DNA of 64,000 nt from Notospermus geniculatus (taxonomy: Eukaryota; Nemertea; Pilidiophora; Heteronemertea; Lineidae): the NCBI GenBank assembly GCA_002633025.1, contig NMRB01000038.1:804436-868435 (forward strand), written 5' to 3'. Under the pieces are notes generated by a model that saw only the letters and a program-made list of their open reading frames with translations, was not told the origin of the DNA and made no database searches. The position numbers and the translations under genes are program-made. How positions within the stretch are numbered: the first letter of the stretch is position 1; every line of letters starts with the position of its first letter. Positions 35,040-46,299 of this stretch are shown one piece after another.

Positions 35040-35735
35040 CTCTGCCTGGTCGAATTATTAACCTTGAAATATCCGACAAGGAGAAAGGTCTAGACCACTT
35101 TTGAAGATCACGTCACCTCTACGCCTTCTATGCCTGAGGGAAAATAAATTATCGTCTCTTAATCTTTGATCGTACGGCTTGTTCCTCAGCTAGGGTATCA
35201 TTTTGGTGAATCTCCTTTTTACTTTCTACATTGCTTTTATGTCGCCTTCCGATCTGGGGGACCATACCGGGGCACCATATTCCACACAGTGCTCCTTAAC
35301 TTTTAGACTGGTACCCGATCCTAACTATTTTACATCGGGCCTTTGCATATGTTAGGACCGGGCGTGCCTACCGCCTTCGTGCCTCTGATTGGTCGGTGCT
35401 GGCGCAGGTGGTAAGTATGTGAACTATTAGTGCAGCATGGTGAAGGATGGTGAAATTCGCTGAAATCGTTGGCACGCTGGGGGAAAACCCAAAAAATGAC
35501 GTTGGCATACAAGGTGTGAAGGAGCACTGTGTCCAGAATCGGTCTCACTATCGCCTTGTACAACATCAGACCATTCTGTAGTGTTATGTACGATAGGGTC
35601 CGTTTGATTTTGAAGACGACCCGGGTAGCTTTGCCAATGATCTCCTTGATGTGCTGACCTGGCTGTAAATTCGTATCCCAAGTCAACCCCAAATCCTTCA
35701 CATACTCAGCTGGTTTTAACTCAACCTGTTCTACT
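35040..35735 (-). mobile_element. LINE reverse transcriptase C-terminal fragment
   Basis: Minus strand encodes MKDLGLTWDTNLQPGQHIKE and VVFKIKRTLSYITLQNGLML, the usual region after the catalytic motifs (D-L-G-x-x-x-D...L-x-x-x-x-H-I). It could be the missing downstream part of the LINE at 38880-40855, separated by later insertions. Confidence 0.72.
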
Positions 35736-35740
35736 CCTTA

Positions 35741-36364
35741 TGCCCGTTGTACACGGTCCAATTTTTTATTACTAACTTTTAGTAATAACTTTTCGTACGA
35801 TTTTTCTGCTATGGGCTCCGTTGTACACGGTAATAAATTTAACTGCATTTTCGGAAATGCCACCGGTCCAGGCAAGGTTACTGTCCGCAATGGTTGCCTG
35901 TGCAGCGGCTAAAACCGTTATCTTACCAAGCACAACCCACCTCAATTTCCACCTGGCCGAATTGTAAGTCATGGTACAGGCTACCGGTACAAGGATTACT
36001 TCATTGCGGTTGCAAATTTAGGCAACAGCTACATTATACAATTCAAAATCAATCTACGACAGGCCTGCATGGATATGCTTTAACTCTCCTACCCGCGAAA
36101 TGATGAAAATATACCAATATCCGCGTAGGATGCCTTAACATTGTTTGACCCATAAGGGGTTAATTGTACTAAAATAATATTACCCCGATGTACACGTTCG
36201 ATTTCAGTCCAAATATTTCATTTAGTACTAAAAAAATAGGACAGGTCCTATTATGGTAATATTTTTTTGTAATAGAAAATTTCATCAAATTCCCCGTTGT
36301 ACACGATCCAATTTTTTAGTACAGAAATTTTATTACTAAAAAATTGGACCGTGTACAACGGGCA
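35741..36364. mobile_element. 624-bp element with TTA target duplication
   Basis: TIRs TGCCCGTTGTACACGGTCCA / TGGACCGTGTACAACGGGCA (right end reads TTGGACC), with TTA at 35738-35740 and 36365-36367. 3-bp TTA duplications fit PIF/Harbinger. Its right 70 bases are themselves a hairpin, suggesting nesting. Same terminal family as the MITE at 1105. Confidence 0.72.
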
Positions 36365-36548
36365 TTAGCCGATGTGGTAAGTGAATTTGGGGTGGTTCTT
36401 GCCCAGCCTTAAAAAAACACTTAGTTGGATTAAAGTACAATTGGCAGCGTAGTGACCACTCCATTATCATGATTATGAATCAATATCCTCCTGTAGATCC
36501 TTAGTCTTTGGCAGTTGTTACTACCTTGTATACCTTGATGTTGGTGAG

Positions 36549-38842
36549 TGCTATGCAAGGATAAAAACGACTGACAAACTAGTTAGGCCTAGTATAAAAT
36601 CTGGCGGCCATGTGACCAACCACTCTTTATTGCACAAATTTAACAAACAAATTTATGAGGTAATAATCCACGGACCGCAACAGACGACGCCTTAAATATT
36701 TGTCACGAGTTAGTTACGTGGTGAGGTTTCGGCCCGCTTAACACTGACTTAAAAATACCTATTCGTAACATCCTCCCCCATTGAATAAACGTATTCAATG
36801 TCACACTATCAGTTTGGGTTTCGGCTCGTGATCTCCACAAGCTCCACAAATTGCATATATCTATTTCTGTCTACATAGAACCACTCACTACACATTATGC
36901 AGCGGTCAATGTAAACCCTGGAGTTCAGGGGTCACCACTAAATTAGTGTCGAAAAAGTGTCGAGTTCTGAGCGCTCATTTTTTTCTTATCGTCGTATCTC
37001 TGTCGACTCAAAAAATAGATAATGTCGAATTCCTGGCGTTTACTTCATAATTGCTAATAGAAATGACTAAAAAAGTAAAAGATTAGTGAAAAAAGCTGAT
37101 GAATACCTGACGATTTCATTTGAGGTCCTGGGTGAATTAGTGTCGAATCCTGGCCCTAGAAAAATTTTCTAGGTGTCGAATAAGTGTCGAAAAAGTGTCG
37201 ACCCCTGAGGAGGGGGGGGGGGGGTACATGGTTTACACTGACCTCTGCATTAGTCTCTAGGCCTACACTCAGATTGAGACTTGAACGGATCCGACAAACA
37301 GCTTGCAAAACTCGACGACGTCCAGTCCGAAATTGAAAGTGAGATAGCTGACGAAAAGCAGTTGCTGATACAGGTGGATTCGGCGGCAGAGTAACGAGAG
37401 AGAAAACGTAAGTGCCGTGTTGAAGCAGCCGTGTTACTTGATGAAATGTCGCCTGCGAGTTGCCTTATAAATCCGACGGCGTTCATCAACCTAGTTCATT
37501 TAGTCTTACCCCAGCAGTGAAATCAAATAATCGTTCACCATCTGCGGTTTCTCGTTTATTTTAGTAGCCAAGTCTTCTGTTTCATTTTGAGTTCCGCTCT
37601 TCGTCTCTGAATGACCTGTGCAGCAGTCGAGCTGACATGCTCGTGGTGAAGCTTCGGCCCGCTAAACACTGACTTAAAAAAATACCAGTTCGTAATATCC
37701 TACACTGTTAGAAATTTTTGTAATATTTTTACAGAAATTGCCTGCAGTAGAGTTTCAGGAACTTCAGACTGTTAATTTACATATGGTGTGATTTATGTGT
37801 TCCCGTATTAGTTGGACTCAATTGGACTGTCCAGAATGATGCTTTCTGAGAACGTATGAAAATATAATTTGGTCAGTCTCCAGTCAAGTCTCTGTTAGCA
37901 TTTATTTCAGTCTGTAATTTTATAGATCACGTCCTGAAACTCTGCTGCAGGAATTTTCTGTAAGATCCTCTGTTTTTTCTAACAGTGTATATCCCCCCCA
38001 TTGAATGGGTTTCTGAAGACATGACAACCTTTGCGTTGTTCAAGTTGCATTTGAACCAGCGGATAGTGCGCGAACCGAAATCGATCGTGAAGTGTGTTTT
38101 CATCATGAAGATGCTAACTCTGTTTATTGCATACATATGGATGTTTAAGTGTCTGGACTCCCTCCCAAAACTCCATTATTAGTGCGTGGACAGTTTGCGA
38201 TGAAGTTGTTCAGGAAGCAGGTAGCAATTCTGCCCAAACTGCTGATAAGTGGAGGGAATTAGTTACCATTTATTATAGGAGTATCCCTCTCGATACTCTG
38301 CCGCCGAATCCACCTCTATCAGCAATTGCTTTTCGTCAGCTATTTGACTTTCAATTTCGGACTTGACGTCGTCGAGTTTTGCAAGCCGTTTGTCGAATCC
38401 GTCCATTTGGTTCTTCAGGATGATATGCGAGATTCGTTGTGCATCTCTATTTGCTTTTAACGTGTCTTATATGGCGTTCTCCGCTCTTGTCAACCATCCC
38501 CGGGCCGCCGTTCGTCGTCTTATTAGCTCGTCAGCCATAGTTCGCATATGTGTAGGCGTTTGGGCAGTGTACTCCCGGGTTTCGGCACCAAAATATCTTG
38601 GACAGCTCTACGCAAGGATAAAAGACTGCCGAACTAGTTAGTATAAAATCTGGCGGCCAAGTGACCAACCACATGCACTTATAGCACAAATTCAACAAAC
38701 AAATTTATGAGGGAATGATCCACGGATCGCAACAGACGACGCCTTAGATACTAGTAGTTAACTTTAACTTTTTGTCACGAGTTAGTTACGCGGTGAAGTT
38801 TCGACCCGCTAAACACTGACTTAGAAATACCAATTCATAACA
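36549..38842 (-). mobile_element. BEL/Pao LTR retrotransposon remnant, rearranged
   Basis: Two same-orientation LTR-like repeats (minus strand), 38600-38842 and 36549-36770, both beginning TGTTAYGAAT; a third partial copy sits near 37640-37695. Next to the first is tggtgccgaaacccggg (about 38575-38592), a primer-binding-site type I associate with BEL/Pao. Gag start follows: MRTMADELIRRRTAARGWLT and LAKLDDVKSEIESQIADEKQ. A second gag fragment at 37265-37400 is on the opposite strand, so the interior has been inverted or rearranged. No pol is left. Confidence 0.62.
36905..37245. repeat. Inverted-repeat element with GTGTCGA boxes and a G run
   Basis: Ends gcggtcaatgtaaaccctgg and ggtttacactgacc; repeated aaaaagtgtcga and a run of about 14 G at 37207. 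Confidence 0.5.
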
Positions 38843-39204
38843 CTTGAAATCATCAGCAAACAGTAAAAGTCAGGGGCGACCGCCACGAAACTACGATAGC
38901 ACTAACAGAGAAATTCTGTAATGGTTAAAGCCATTGCGTACCTCTCTGTTAGTGCTATCGGAGTTTCGTGACGGCCCGCCCTGTTCTTCGCAGCCTGTGG
39001 AAGGTCGTTAATAACGACTAAAAACAGGATAGGACCAATTACACTTCCCTGCGGGACTCCACTCGTAACATGCACTTCCTGGGAGAGACGTCTACTTATC
39101 TTGACTACCTGTGTTCTCTCTCGAAGAAAGCTTCCTATCCATCGACAAGAGTTGTCTGCAATACCCAGGCTTCTCATCTAACTAGAAGCCGCTAATAGGG
39201 GACA

Positions 39205-39357
39205 ATAGGGAGTTTAAGAAATCAAACGATAAACGTTAACTTTACGACAACGTTATTTTTCATACTGCGAATTCACCAGATTATGTATTGCATTTTCGGT
39301 ACAAAAAATAACGTTGTCGTAAAGTTAACGTTTATCGTTTGATTTAAACTCCCCACT
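39205..39357. mobile_element. 150-bp foldback element in a LINE
   Basis: Arms gggagtttaagaaatcaaac and gtttgatttaaactccc with ttaactttacgacaacgtta inside. It interrupts the LINE reverse transcriptase. Confidence 0.7.
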
Positions 39358-39694
39358 ATCAAAAGCCTTCCGGAAGTCCAAAAATAGCACATCAACTACT
39401 AAACCCCTCATCAAGTGCTTTTAGACCATTCCTCGTGGCACGTGAGTAATTTAGGCACTGTGCTCCTGCCGCTGACAAAGCCATACTGCTGTCCAGACAT
39501 CAGGTCCTTCTAAACCAAAAAAAATCATCACCTTGTCTCTCACTATACTTTCCAAACATTTACAAACTATCGAAGTTAGACTCACTGGCCTATCGTTCGC
39601 CACCTTATATTTCTCGTCCTTTTTATGAATTGGGCACTATAACGCTTTTCTCTAATCAACTGGGACCTCACCTGTGTCTAATTTGGACAGACAG

Positions 39695-39885
39695 TCGGGG
39701 TATCCTGACATGGTGCGGGTACTAGTCGGCTTGTTCTACTGGTGATAAGTACAGGAAGGGCCATGGCGATTTTCAGCATAAGGATTGAAGAGTTCGTATC
39801 GTAGGCAGTTGTTGACATATTTATGTCTACCTCCCCAGATATTTTGGCTCTGGGCTCGTTCCTCGGACAGTTCATTATATTCACA
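39695..39885 (-). pseudogene. DUF3987-like C-terminal fragment inside a LINE
   Basis: Nucleotide match to the ends of copies A and B (VDINMSTTAYDTNSSILMLK, IAMALPVL). On both sides the minus-strand sequence is LINE reverse transcriptase, so this piece is inserted in, or recombined into, the LINE. Confidence 0.6.
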
Positions 39886-40321
39886 AAGCGTTGACAAAGC
39901 GGTGGTGCAAAGACATCAGCCAGCTCCCTCAAAACATATGGATGCAGAACATCGGGACCCATGCTTTTGCCTATATTAAGGACTTTCAACTCTTTTTTAC
40001 ATCTTTCTCTCTGATACTAATGTTCATCATTTTATGAGATGGGGTCATGTTCTGTCCTGGGATATTCGGTTTGTCTTCTTCAGTAAACACGCTACCAAAG
40101 AACTCATTAATATAAAGTGGTCCGCTTTTTCCCTATCCCCTGCTATAATTCGGCCACCACTCTTGATTCTGGTAATTCTTTCCCTGCCTTTTCAGTTCCT
40201 CTGGGTATAATCCGGAAATTTCTTTGGACATCTCCTTGCATCCAAGGCTATTCTGAATTCATGCTCCCGTACAGTTTGACGTGTAGCTTTCCTTGCCTCC
40301 CTTCTTGCTCGAATACTAAGG

Positions 40322-40440
40322 GCCGTATTCACAGGTCACACTTTATCCTAAAGTATAGCTTAAGTTCAACTTTCTCAATGCTTGAAGCATTGAGAAAAGT
40401 AAGACTTTAATGAAAGTGTGACCCGTGAATACGGCCCAAA
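40322..40440. mobile_element. MITE with GGCCGTATTCAC ends in a LINE
   Basis: Ends ggccgtattcacaggtcaca and tgtgacccgtgaatacggcc; absent from the third LINE copy at the equivalent position. Confidence 0.75.
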
Positions 40441-40855
40441 GAAGTTTAATCCTGATCTTCTCTGGTCCCCATATCTCTTGAACGCCTCCTTTTTTCCTTC
40501 TTNATCCCCCAGTTTCTTTGGACATCTCCATGTATCCATGGCTATTCTGAATTCATGCTCCCGTAAAGCTAGACGTGTAGCTTTCCTTGCCTCCCTTCTT
40601 GCTCGAAGATATAAAGAAGTATAATCCTGATCTTCTCTGGTCCCCATATCTCTTGAACGCCTCCTTTTTGTCCTTCTTACTTTCCTTTCATAAAATATTT
40701 CTGGATTTAAGTCATTCACATAAACAAAAGCGGTCAACAAATGTGAATCCCAATGAGTCAGTGAAATGTTCACCCCGTCGTTATTGCATCTTCAGAATAA
40801 TTTCCTTATTCAATGCGGCCAACGATTTGCGTTTCGAATTATGTCCTGTTCTAAG

Positions 40856-41217
40856 ATTAGGGTCTACTCAAAGTATGAAATACTGGGGACATTGACAGAG
40901 CATTGAGGACAGAGCGGCCTCTTCAAAATGCCAGCCGTTAGACAGAACAGTTTTCGAGGACAAGATTTACCGTTGCATTGATGGGGTAAATCTCTACGAT
41001 GTCGTTGGTAGACTGCGATAAATGTTTGTCGGTTACCCATTTTTATGTTCATCGCATTAATATCTGTACATAAACTCGTCTAGAATATCGTCGATACAGA
41101 CATGAACCACTCCTTTCATCGCTTTAATCTTGTGTTTGATTACAGCCCACAATCCCCCATCATGTTGGTGCAAATTCCTTCTTCAGACTTGAATGTTTTG
41201 GAATGATTGACCGAACN
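40856..41217 (-). pseudogene. Merlin/ISXO2-type transposase, copy C (3' fragment)
   Basis: Closely similar to the C-terminal coding part and 3' flank of copies A and B (GGLWAVIKHKIKAMKG, ILDEFMYRY). It breaks off at an ambiguous base at 41217, where a different repeat begins, so the break may be biological or an assembly join. Confidence 0.6.
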
Positions 41218-41235
41218 CTACACTTGAACATGCAG

Positions 41236-41430
41236 TTGTCATCTGTTCTTCTGGACATTAACCCTAACCAAGTTTCGGTCAGATTCGATTCTTAGCTTGG
41301 CCTCCAGGTGGCCAAAAACAACTGCAACTTGGGAATGACTTGACCCAGATGTTCGCTCATATGTGCCTCTCTCTGTAATTATACACTATGTCAACGAGTG
41401 AGCACATGGTCCATGGACCATTTCATTTTT
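41236..41430 (+). repeat. CACATGGTCCATGGACC-end repeat, copy 3
   Basis: Matches the right part of 1-592; it separates Merlin copies C and B. Confidence 0.6.
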
Positions 41431-41454
41431 AGTCAGATATGATGAATCCGACAG

Positions 41455-42296
41455 ATTAGGGTCTACTCAAAGTATAAAGTACTGGGGACATTGACCTGAT
41501 ACATCAAGGACAGAACGGCCTCTTCAAAATGCCATCCGTTAGACATAACAGTTTTCCAGGACAAGATTGGCCGTTGCATTAATGGGGTACATCTCAACGA
41601 TGTCGTTTAGTAGACTGCGAAAAATGTTTCTCGGTTACCCATTTTTATGTTCATCGTATTTATATCTGTACATACACTCGTCTAGGATGCCATCGATACA
41701 GACATGAACCACTCCTTTCATCGCTTTAATCTTGTGTTTGATTACAGCCCACAATCCCCCATCATGTTGGTGCAAATTCCTTCTTCAGACTTGAATGTTT
41801 TGGAATGATTGACCGAACCGTGACGATAACCGAGTTTGTCGGAGTCATTGTATGCCCCCGCTCATCATGGTCGATGAAGACGTCTTTCGAAACATATTTC
41901 TCGATCAACGGCTGAAGTGTTCCTTTATCTCTTTTATCAACTCGGTACAAGACAGCATTTTTTATTCCCCGTTGAGCAATTCCCAACCCAATATCGTTTA
42001 GTAGGAGTCTCTTTGATGTATTTTTGTTCTTTACCGAAGTGACTTTCATCCATCTCGGCATGCGATTCCTCTTCGAGCACCCCTGTCGTAAAGATTCTTT
42101 TTTGCCACATTTATAGTCGGTGCTTTGTTTTCGAAATCATGGTATCACCAAACGTTTCATCAGTTATCATATGCATAGGTTTTTGACAAGTTCTACAGGG
42201 TGTGACGACGAATGGAGCAACCCCAATGGCTGAAGATACCGCGCAGTGGTTTTGACGTCTTGTAGCTTACTGCAGAAACTGACAATGTCCGTTTCT
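41455..42296 (-). pseudogene. Merlin/ISXO2-type transposase, copy B (internally deleted)
   Basis: Second copy of the same unit. It keeps the catalytic block MDESHFGKEQKY (42030-42056), a better preserved middle (RVDKRDKGTLQPLIEKYVSK, then VFIDHDERGH) and the end block HQHDGGLWAVIKHKIKAMKG. The middle of the N-terminal zinc/HTH region is deleted relative to copy A. It is followed upstream on the minus strand by its own DUF3987-like partner. Confidence 0.68.
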
Positions 42297-43140
42297 ATTT
42301 GGGATAATGCATCGACTTACCATGGACACTTGGATAACAGTCGGGATATCCTCACATGGTGCGGGCACTAGTCGGCTTGTTGTAATAGTGATAAGTACAT
42401 GCAGGGCCATGGCGATTTTCAGCATAAGGATTGAAGATTTCCTATCGTAGGCAGTTGTTGACATATTTACCTTTATTTACCTCCCCAGATGTTTTGGCTC
42501 TGTCCTCGTTATCCTCGGACCGTTCATTATATTCACGGACTTTTCGTTTTTAAAACCTGCCTTCGGCCTGGTCACTGAAGGTGTATATTTTTGGGGGCTG
42601 ATCTTTTGGCACAACTTTGCGGTGTAGCTTGTAGATGTCATACATCACATCTTTGAGATTAGTCATGCCCATTTCTTGTATCAGGTCGTAACTGGCCTGA
42701 ACCTCTTCCTCGTAAAGGGCTCTAGTTTTGGCCGAACAAAAAAGCAACCTGTCGAAAAGACCGTCATTCAAACGCATTATCGTTGCTAATAAACTGCAGA
42801 CAACCTATGGTTGCCCACTTCCGGCGATGGATAATTAACCACCCACAGCCACTCTACGTTTGGTAGAATACTCATGGGTGGGACTGTATCGCTCCCAGTT
42901 AAAGAAGGAATTCAACATTTCCCGGCAACAAGTGTCTTCCTGACTTTTTTGTCAGATAACTTTGTCCAAATACCCACAAGTCTCGTCGCCCATCATTTTC
43001 ATGAAGATCGTAAATCAGGCCGCTTTTAGTGAAATCCAACATGGATAGGGCTGTGTCTTCACTGCTTTCGATGAAATTAATGGGTCTCGTGTACCGGAGC
43101 AAAATGCATTTGTCTTAACAGTGCCCTTGCTACCTACATT
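42297..43140 (-). pseudogene. DUF3987-like protein, copy B (N-terminally truncated)
   Basis: Same blocks as copy A from the TKSGLIYDLHENDG region through RLNDGLFDRLLFCSAKTRAL and QASYDLIQEMGMTNLKDVMY to MLKIAMALHVL, broken by stops. It is missing the Walker A segment beyond about 43140. It abuts transposase copy B in the same order and strand as the copy A pair. Confidence 0.58.
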
Positions 43141-43746
43141 TATGACATGATAGTAGTGTCGGACGTTTCAAAATGGGTTCGCCCCCGTTATTAAACTTTA
43201 ATGTATAGTGTGACGGCGTAGGACGAATCCTAAGCGAAATTAGTGTGGACATTAATAACCCAATATATGTATGTTTAGGCTTTCAAAATGTTGAAACTAC
43301 CTGGAAATGTCAGTATTTCCCTCACCACGTTCAAGGGATCTTGTGCCCTTCTTTTTTTAGAGGGACGATTCAAGTTGATGGCGTGGCAAAATGTATCTTC
43401 TACTGCCTGGAAATAAAGATTGTGTAAAGAACCGTGTGTAGATGTAGGCCTGGTTTGAATTATTTTACCTTGTAAGCTGGTACACGAATAATGAAAGACC
43501 GAGATTGGTCTACACCACGCCTAACAGCTGAAGGCGATGTCTCTGAAGTTTCGTTATTTTTAGTCAGATATGAAGAATCCCACAGATTAGGGTCTACTAA
43601 AAGTGTGAAATACTGGGGACATTGACCTGCACCATCAAGGACAGAGAGGCCTCTTCAAAATGCCACCTATTAGACATAATAGTTTTCGGGACAAGACCGT
43701 TGCATTGATGGGGTATATATCTACGATGTAATTAGTAGACTGCGAT

Positions 43747-44629
43747 TTAGTTTGTCGGTTGCCCATTTTTATGTTCATCGTATTTATATCTGTACATAAA
43801 CTCGTCTAGGATGTAATCGATACGGACATGATCGACTCCTTTCATCACTTTAATCTTGTGTTTGATTAAGGCCTGCTGCCCACAATTCCTCGATCGTGTT
43901 GGTGCAAATTCCTTCTTCTGACTTGAAAGTTTTGGAATGATTGACCGAACCGTGACGATAACCGAGTTTGTCGAGGTCATTGTAAGCCTCCACTCATCAT
44001 GCTCTATGAAGACGTCTTTCGAAACATGTACATGTAGTAGGAGTCTCTTTGTGGTATTTTTGTTGTTTACCGAAGTGACTTTCATCCAACTCACTGGGCA
44101 TGTGATTCCTCTTCGAGCATAAAGGCTGTCGACTTTTCCAGGCGAATGGGATTCAATAACTTTTTTTGGTACAAATGTCCCTACAAAATGAATACCAGTC
44201 TATGATGGTAGTTCTTGATACATTCGGAATCAACCGGAGCGTCTGATGAATTTGCAAGTCGTTTCCAAAGCAATATATGATGAGGAATACGTTTTTCAGA
44301 TGTTGATTGCTTTTGGAAAAGAAAGTCCCATGTGGCAAAGATGCTTTTTTGCCACATTTATAGTCGGTGCATTTCCAAATCATGGCATCACTGGACAATT
44401 TATCAGTTATCACATGCATAGGTTTTTGACAAGTATCACAGGGGAGTGACGAATGGAGCAACCCCAACGACTGAATGCACCACAGAGGGGTTTTGTTGTC
44501 TTGTAGTTTACTGCAGAAACTGAGAATATCCGTTTCTATTTGGGGTAATGCCGCTAGTGAACTACAGTTTCCCGACGTTGAGGGACGTGGTTCAGCCATG
44601 ACAGTGTTAGAGGCAAGAGGAACCTGCAA
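43747..44629 (-). pseudogene. Merlin/ISXO2-type transposase, copy A (frameshifted)
   Basis: Reading down the minus strand from ATG at 44599: an N-terminal zinc-binding stretch with CDTCQKPM, WKCTDYKCGKK and GTFFSKSNQHLKNVFLIIY, then a helix-turn-helix-like region, typical of IS1595/ISXO2 and eukaryotic Merlin transposases. After a frameshift comes LDESHFGKQQKY (44066-44092), the first catalytic Asp with its F-G and Tyr context, then a second acidic block (VFIEHDEWR) and a C-terminal ILDEFMYRYKYDEH. Known of the family: cut-and-paste DDE transposase with 8-bp target duplications. I found no terminal repeats. The ORF lies just downstream of a DUF3987-like ORF on the same strand. Decayed by at least one frameshift. 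Confidence 0.7.
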
Positions 44630-44668
44630 ATAAAGGAAAGAACTAACCTTTACGTAGCATCTAGACTG

Positions 44669-45669
44669 TCAAATTAGATGATGGAGGAGCGCAGTTGCTC
44701 GATCATCCACCATGGGCGCTTGGATAACAGTCGGGATATCCTCACATGGTGCGGGCACTAGTCGGCTTGTTGTAATGGTGATAAGTACATGCAGGGCCAT
44801 GGCGATTTTCAGCATATGGATTGAAGATTTCGTATCGTAGGCAGTTGTTGACATATTTATGTCTACCTTACCAGATGTTTTGGCACTGGCCTCGTTTTCC
44901 TCGGACCGTTCATTATATTCACGGACTTTTTCGTTTTTAAAAATCCGGAACCTGTCTTCGGCCTGGTCACTGAAGGTGTATATTTTTCGGGGCTGATCTT
45001 TTGGCACACCTTTGCGGTGTAGCTTGTAGATGTCATACATCACATCTTTGAGATTAGACACACCCATTTCTTGGATCACGTTGTAATTGGCCTGATCCTC
45101 TTCTCGTAAAGGGCTCTAGTTTTGGCCGAACAAAAAAGCAGCCTGTTCAAAAGGCCGTCATTCAAACGCATTATCTTTGCTAATAAATTGCAGACAACCT
45201 ATGGCTGCCCACTTCCGGCGATGGATAATTAACCATCCACAGCCACTCTACGTTTGGTAGAATACCCATAGGTGGGACTGTATCTCTCCCAGTTAAAGAA
45301 GGAATTCAACATTTCCCGGCAACAAGTGTATTCCTGATTTTTTTGTGAGCAACTTTGTCCAAATACCCACAAGTCTCGTCGCCGGCTATAACCGTCCCCA
45401 TCATTTTCATGAAGATCGTGAAACAGGCCGTTTTTAGTGAAATCCAACACGGATAGGGCTGTGTCTTAACTGTTTTCGATGAAATTAATGGGCTCCCGTA
45501 CTACCGGGCAAAATGCATTTGTCTTAACAGTGTCCATGCTACCTACATCTATGACATTCAAATTCGGGTACACAAATGAACCATCTCGCTCGCGCACCAA
45601 CCTGGTATTCCCGAGGAGAGCCGACACAGTTGCCACAGCAGACGTTAGCAAAAACTCGGGAGCTGTATT
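44669..45669 (-). pseudogene. DUF3987-like helicase/primase-type protein, copy A
   Basis: On the minus strand, downward: APEFLLTSAVATVSALLGNT, VYPNLNVIDVG followed by a degenerate Walker A position (MDTVKTNAF), TKNGLFHDLHENDG, LWVFGQ, then LSIAGSGQP, RLNDGLFDRLLFCSAKT, IYTFSDQAEDRF, KNEKVREYNE and SSIHMLKIAMALHVL. This order (N-terminal helix with LLGN, P-loop, S-x-x-G-x-x-Q-P, DGxxDRxLF, C-terminal LxxAMALHV) is what I know of DUF3987 proteins, an AAA/DnaB-like family found with phage-type helicase-primases and in some animal transposon-rich loci. In-frame stops (one right after SIAGSGQP) and frameshifts show decay. The ORF ends about 70 bases before the transposase ORF, with a splice-acceptor-like tttatttgcag between them. 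Confidence 0.6.
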
Positions 45670-45975
45670 ATGGGGGACACCGGGCTAGTTCGCCCCCTTT
45701 TAGATGAATGCTCATATTTCTCCCAACATTGCGAAAAATAGATTCCTATTGAGTCTGTGTGATAGCTGCGGTCCTTCACTATAAAAAAGCCTGAGTTTGA
45801 TTTGAAAGGGCAACATTTCCCTGAGTTAATTGATGCTGAAAAAAAAATGTTAGACTAGGTGAATCTGCACCGCGATGCTGTGGCAAGCTGGCCCACCCCC
45901 AGGTTTTTGAGGAACATTTGCTCAAATGGAGACTGAGCTGTAAAAAGTAACATCAGTTTGTGTAAAAAGCACAAA

Positions 45976-46285
45976 AGGAAGTCAAAAAATAGCACATCAA
46001 CTACTAAACCCCTCATCAAGTGCTTTTAGACCATTCCTCGTGGCACGTGAGTAAATTAGGCACTGTGCTCCTGCCGCTGACAAAGCCATACTGCTGTCCA
46101 GAAATCAGGTCCTTCTCAACCAAAAAAATCGTCACCTTGTCTCCCACTATTCTTTCCAAACATTTACAAACTATCGAAGTTAGACTCACTGGCCTATCGT
46201 TCTCCACCTTAAATTTCTCGACCCTTATCTGCTTTTCCGATGTTGTCACTATAATTCCCCGTTCGCGTATACACAATATGAGATA
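45976..46285 (-). mobile_element. LINE reverse transcriptase fragment, copy 2
   Basis: Encodes NDRPVSLTSIVCKCLERIVG and DLISGQQYGFVSGRSTVPNL on the minus strand, strongly matching 39400-39630 of copy 1. It ends abruptly at both sides. Confidence 0.8.
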
Positions 46286-46299
46286 ACCAATGATATATG

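Larger units (their letters stand above)
38880..40855 (-). mobile_element. Non-LTR retrotransposon (LINE) ORF2 remnant, copy 1
   Basis: Minus strand, downward: a basic linker (YLRARREARKATRLALREHE), NEFFGSVFTEEDKPNIPGQN, GKSMGPDVLHPYVLREL, NDRPVSLTSIVCKCLE, motif A VDVLFLDFRKAFD, then SGVPQGSVIGPILFLVVIND (motif B). The order is that of a jockey/CR1-type reverse transcriptase. The catalytic F-x-D-D block is not found. The copy is interrupted by a 118-bp MITE (40322-40440), a DUF3987-like fragment (39695-39885) and a small foldback (39205-39357). Many stops; non-functional. Confidence 0.82.

Noticed and set aside
35330-35701. Host gene on the minus strand
   Set aside because: The peptide matches the C-terminal region of LINE reverse transcriptases.
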